NCBI RefSeq assembly: GCF_000422385.1 | Contig: NZ_AULR01000011.1 | Location: 34,045-98,044 of the forward strand | DNA: 64,000 bases | Source: Microbacterium indicum DSM 19969 | Lineage (GTDB): Bacteria > Actinomycetota > Actinomycetes > Actinomycetales > Microbacteriaceae | Direction of reading: 5' to 3' | Shown: positions 63,182 through 64,000 of the stretch, one piece after another | Layout: the number at the start of each line of letters is the position of its first letter | Position numbering within the stretch: position 1 is the stretch's first letter | Position numbers and translations under genes: made by a program | The notes under the pieces: model-generated | The model's input: only the letters and a program-made list of their open reading frames with translations | Database searches by the model: none | Told to the model about the DNA's origin: nothing

Positions 63182-63610
63182 ACCGTGGACCTACTGCGAA
63201 CTTACTCGAATAGCCAGGGGTCCGAAAAGCCGGTACTTGCGCTGATCTCGGATGCCGCCAGAGGCAAGACACCTAGAGAGAATCGAAACAAGAAGAGCCT
63301 CCAGAACCGAGTCCGCAGGCTCTCCGAATCCGAAATCGCGGATCTCGTCGAAGCCTATCAAGGTGGCGAATCGATCTACGAGCTCGGGCGCAGGTTCGGG
63401 ATCCATCGAACCACTGTGAGCGAACACCTCAAGCGCGCGGGCGTGCAGACGCGCGGTGCGAAAGAGCGAAAGCTCACCCCGGAGCAGACGAAGGAAGCGA
63501 TCCGACTTCGCCAGGAAGGCATGTCATTCGCACGGATCGCCACGGCCATCGGCACCACCGAGTACGCAGTCCGACGCGAGCTCGGCCTGCTGATGGGAGA
63601 AGCCATCTGA
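63182..63610 (+). CDS. Helix-turn-helix protein of recombinase-tail type
   Basis: 142 residues from GTG 63182, chosen because an earlier in-frame ATG (63140) lies inside a hairpin; the start is uncertain. Two HTH-like segments: GESIYELGRRFGIHRTTVSEHLKRAG (about residues 62-87) and GMSFARIATAIGTTEYAVRREL (about 112-133). They resemble the DNA-binding end of Hin-type serine recombinases; no catalytic domain is visible, so this may be a truncated recombinase or a small DNA-binding protein. Codons are less GC-biased than in neighbours, a sign of transfer. Confidence 0.65.
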   Translation, partial: TVDLLRTYSNSQGSEKPVLALISDAARGKTPRENRNKKSLQNRVRRLSESEIADLVEAYQGGESIYELGRRFGIHRTTVSEHLKRAGVQTRGAKERKLTPEQTKEAIRLRQEGMSFARIATAIGTTEYAVRRELGLLMGEAI

Positions 63611-63790
63611 CCAGTTCCCGATGAAGAACTCCGAAGACTTGCCGGACCGGTGATCGCTTCACGATTGGCCTGCCTGATTGCCACCACTGGGTGTTCACTT
63701 CCAGGCTCGCTGGAACCCCGCGGGACTGCTGCACGGATAGGTGACATCTGATTTGGCTTGCCCGCGGGGTGGGCCTGGAAGGATGTTGCT
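63611..63790. other. Gap before IS3-type transposase
   Basis: About 180 bp without a gene. It must contain the left end of the insertion sequence; the terminal inverted repeat cannot be confirmed because the right end lies outside the window. The stretch around 63735-63760 (GGATAGGTGACATCTGATT) is the most plausible zone for the end. Confidence 0.35.
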
Positions 63791-64000
63791 GTGCCCAAGC
63801 CCTACCCGTCCGAGTTCCGTGACGACGTTGTGCGCGTCGCGCGGAACCGTGAGCCCGGAGTGACGATCGAGCAGATCGCGAAAGACTTCGGTGTTCACCC
63901 AATGACGCTGCAGAAGTGGATACGTCGCGCTGACATCGATGAAGGTCCGAAGCCCGGCCAGTCGCGGACCGAGGCGGCGGAGATCCGTGAGCTGAAGAAG
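63791..64000 (+). mobile_element. IS3-family transposase OrfA (partial, runs past window end)
   Basis: The first 70 residues from GTG 63791. It begins PKPYPSEFRDDVVRVAR and has the HTH VTIEQIAKDFGVHPMTLQKWIRRA, then the start of a coiled region (EAAEIRELKK). This is the N-terminal HTH (transposase_8) of IS3-family OrfA, which with OrfB makes the transposase by programmed frameshift. Only the start is present, so intactness cannot be judged. Confidence 0.88.

Noticed and set aside
63695..63898. Short minus-strand frames near the IS end
   Set aside because: They overlap the IS3 OrfA start in antisense and show no motif.

Overview
The window is about 70% GC with actinobacterial gene neighbourhoods, GTG starts, ATGA/GTGA stop-start overlaps and many leaderless-looking starts. 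Gene content fits a Microbacteriaceae-like actinobacterium (family-level inference). The left end carries fhaA-fhaB-pstP-rodA-pbpA-pknA-pknB-crgA, followed further on by a rhomboid protease and ppiA. That set lies close to the replication origin in many Actinobacteria, so the left part is probably origin-proximal, although dnaA/dnaN/gyrA are not in the window. No rRNA, tRNA or CRISPR array was seen.

Layout: 1-8974 is the cell-division and Ser/Thr signalling cluster. 8992-15577 is an osmoprotectant ABC transporter (ATPase plus two permeases). Its binding-protein gene is separated from it by an oxidase-LysR-GltS cassette. 15578-15799 is a convergent intergenic region with seven DnaA-box-like 9-mers, several palindromes and a strong hairpin. 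15809-19630 encodes a large wall-anchored SpaA-type surface protein with a Thr-Pro-rich stalk. 20030-22742 holds rhomboid, ppiA, a small membrane protein and ybaK. 22705-27864 is a zinc-uptake cluster (AztA/B/C/D type) around a Zur-like box; its binding-protein gene carries an in-frame duplicated repeat. 27962-31815 runs on the minus strand: aroQ, a ThrE-like exporter, a TauE-like permease and a Cds1-like PLP enzyme. 31909-41999 is a long co-directional run (amidase, polyamine-type ABC transporter, HyuA/HyuB, GH114-like lipoprotein) that looks like uptake and hydrolysis of an amide or cyclic-amide nitrogen compound.

42024-42820 is a tandem array of 186-bp units. 42876-51831 contains small regulator/enzyme pairs: MarR with an NADP-binding protein, MmyB-type XRE with APH, MarR with an MFS pump, and TetR with an NmrA-like protein. 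It also holds two DUF202 genes and one frameshifted pseudogene. 51903-56563 contains poorly characterised genes: DUF4261, an AAA ATPase behind a symmetric operator, an XRE fragment, a membrane-anchored protein and a WD40-like protein. 56691-58671 is a divergent MFS/TetR pair. 58872-62989 is an amidohydrolase/cytosine-permease operon divergent from a PucR regulator. 63125-64000 holds a HTH protein of atypical composition and the start of an IS3-type transposase. The hexamer GGATCC, dense in most of the window, becomes scarce after about 58.7 kb, which together with the IS suggests that segment was acquired later.
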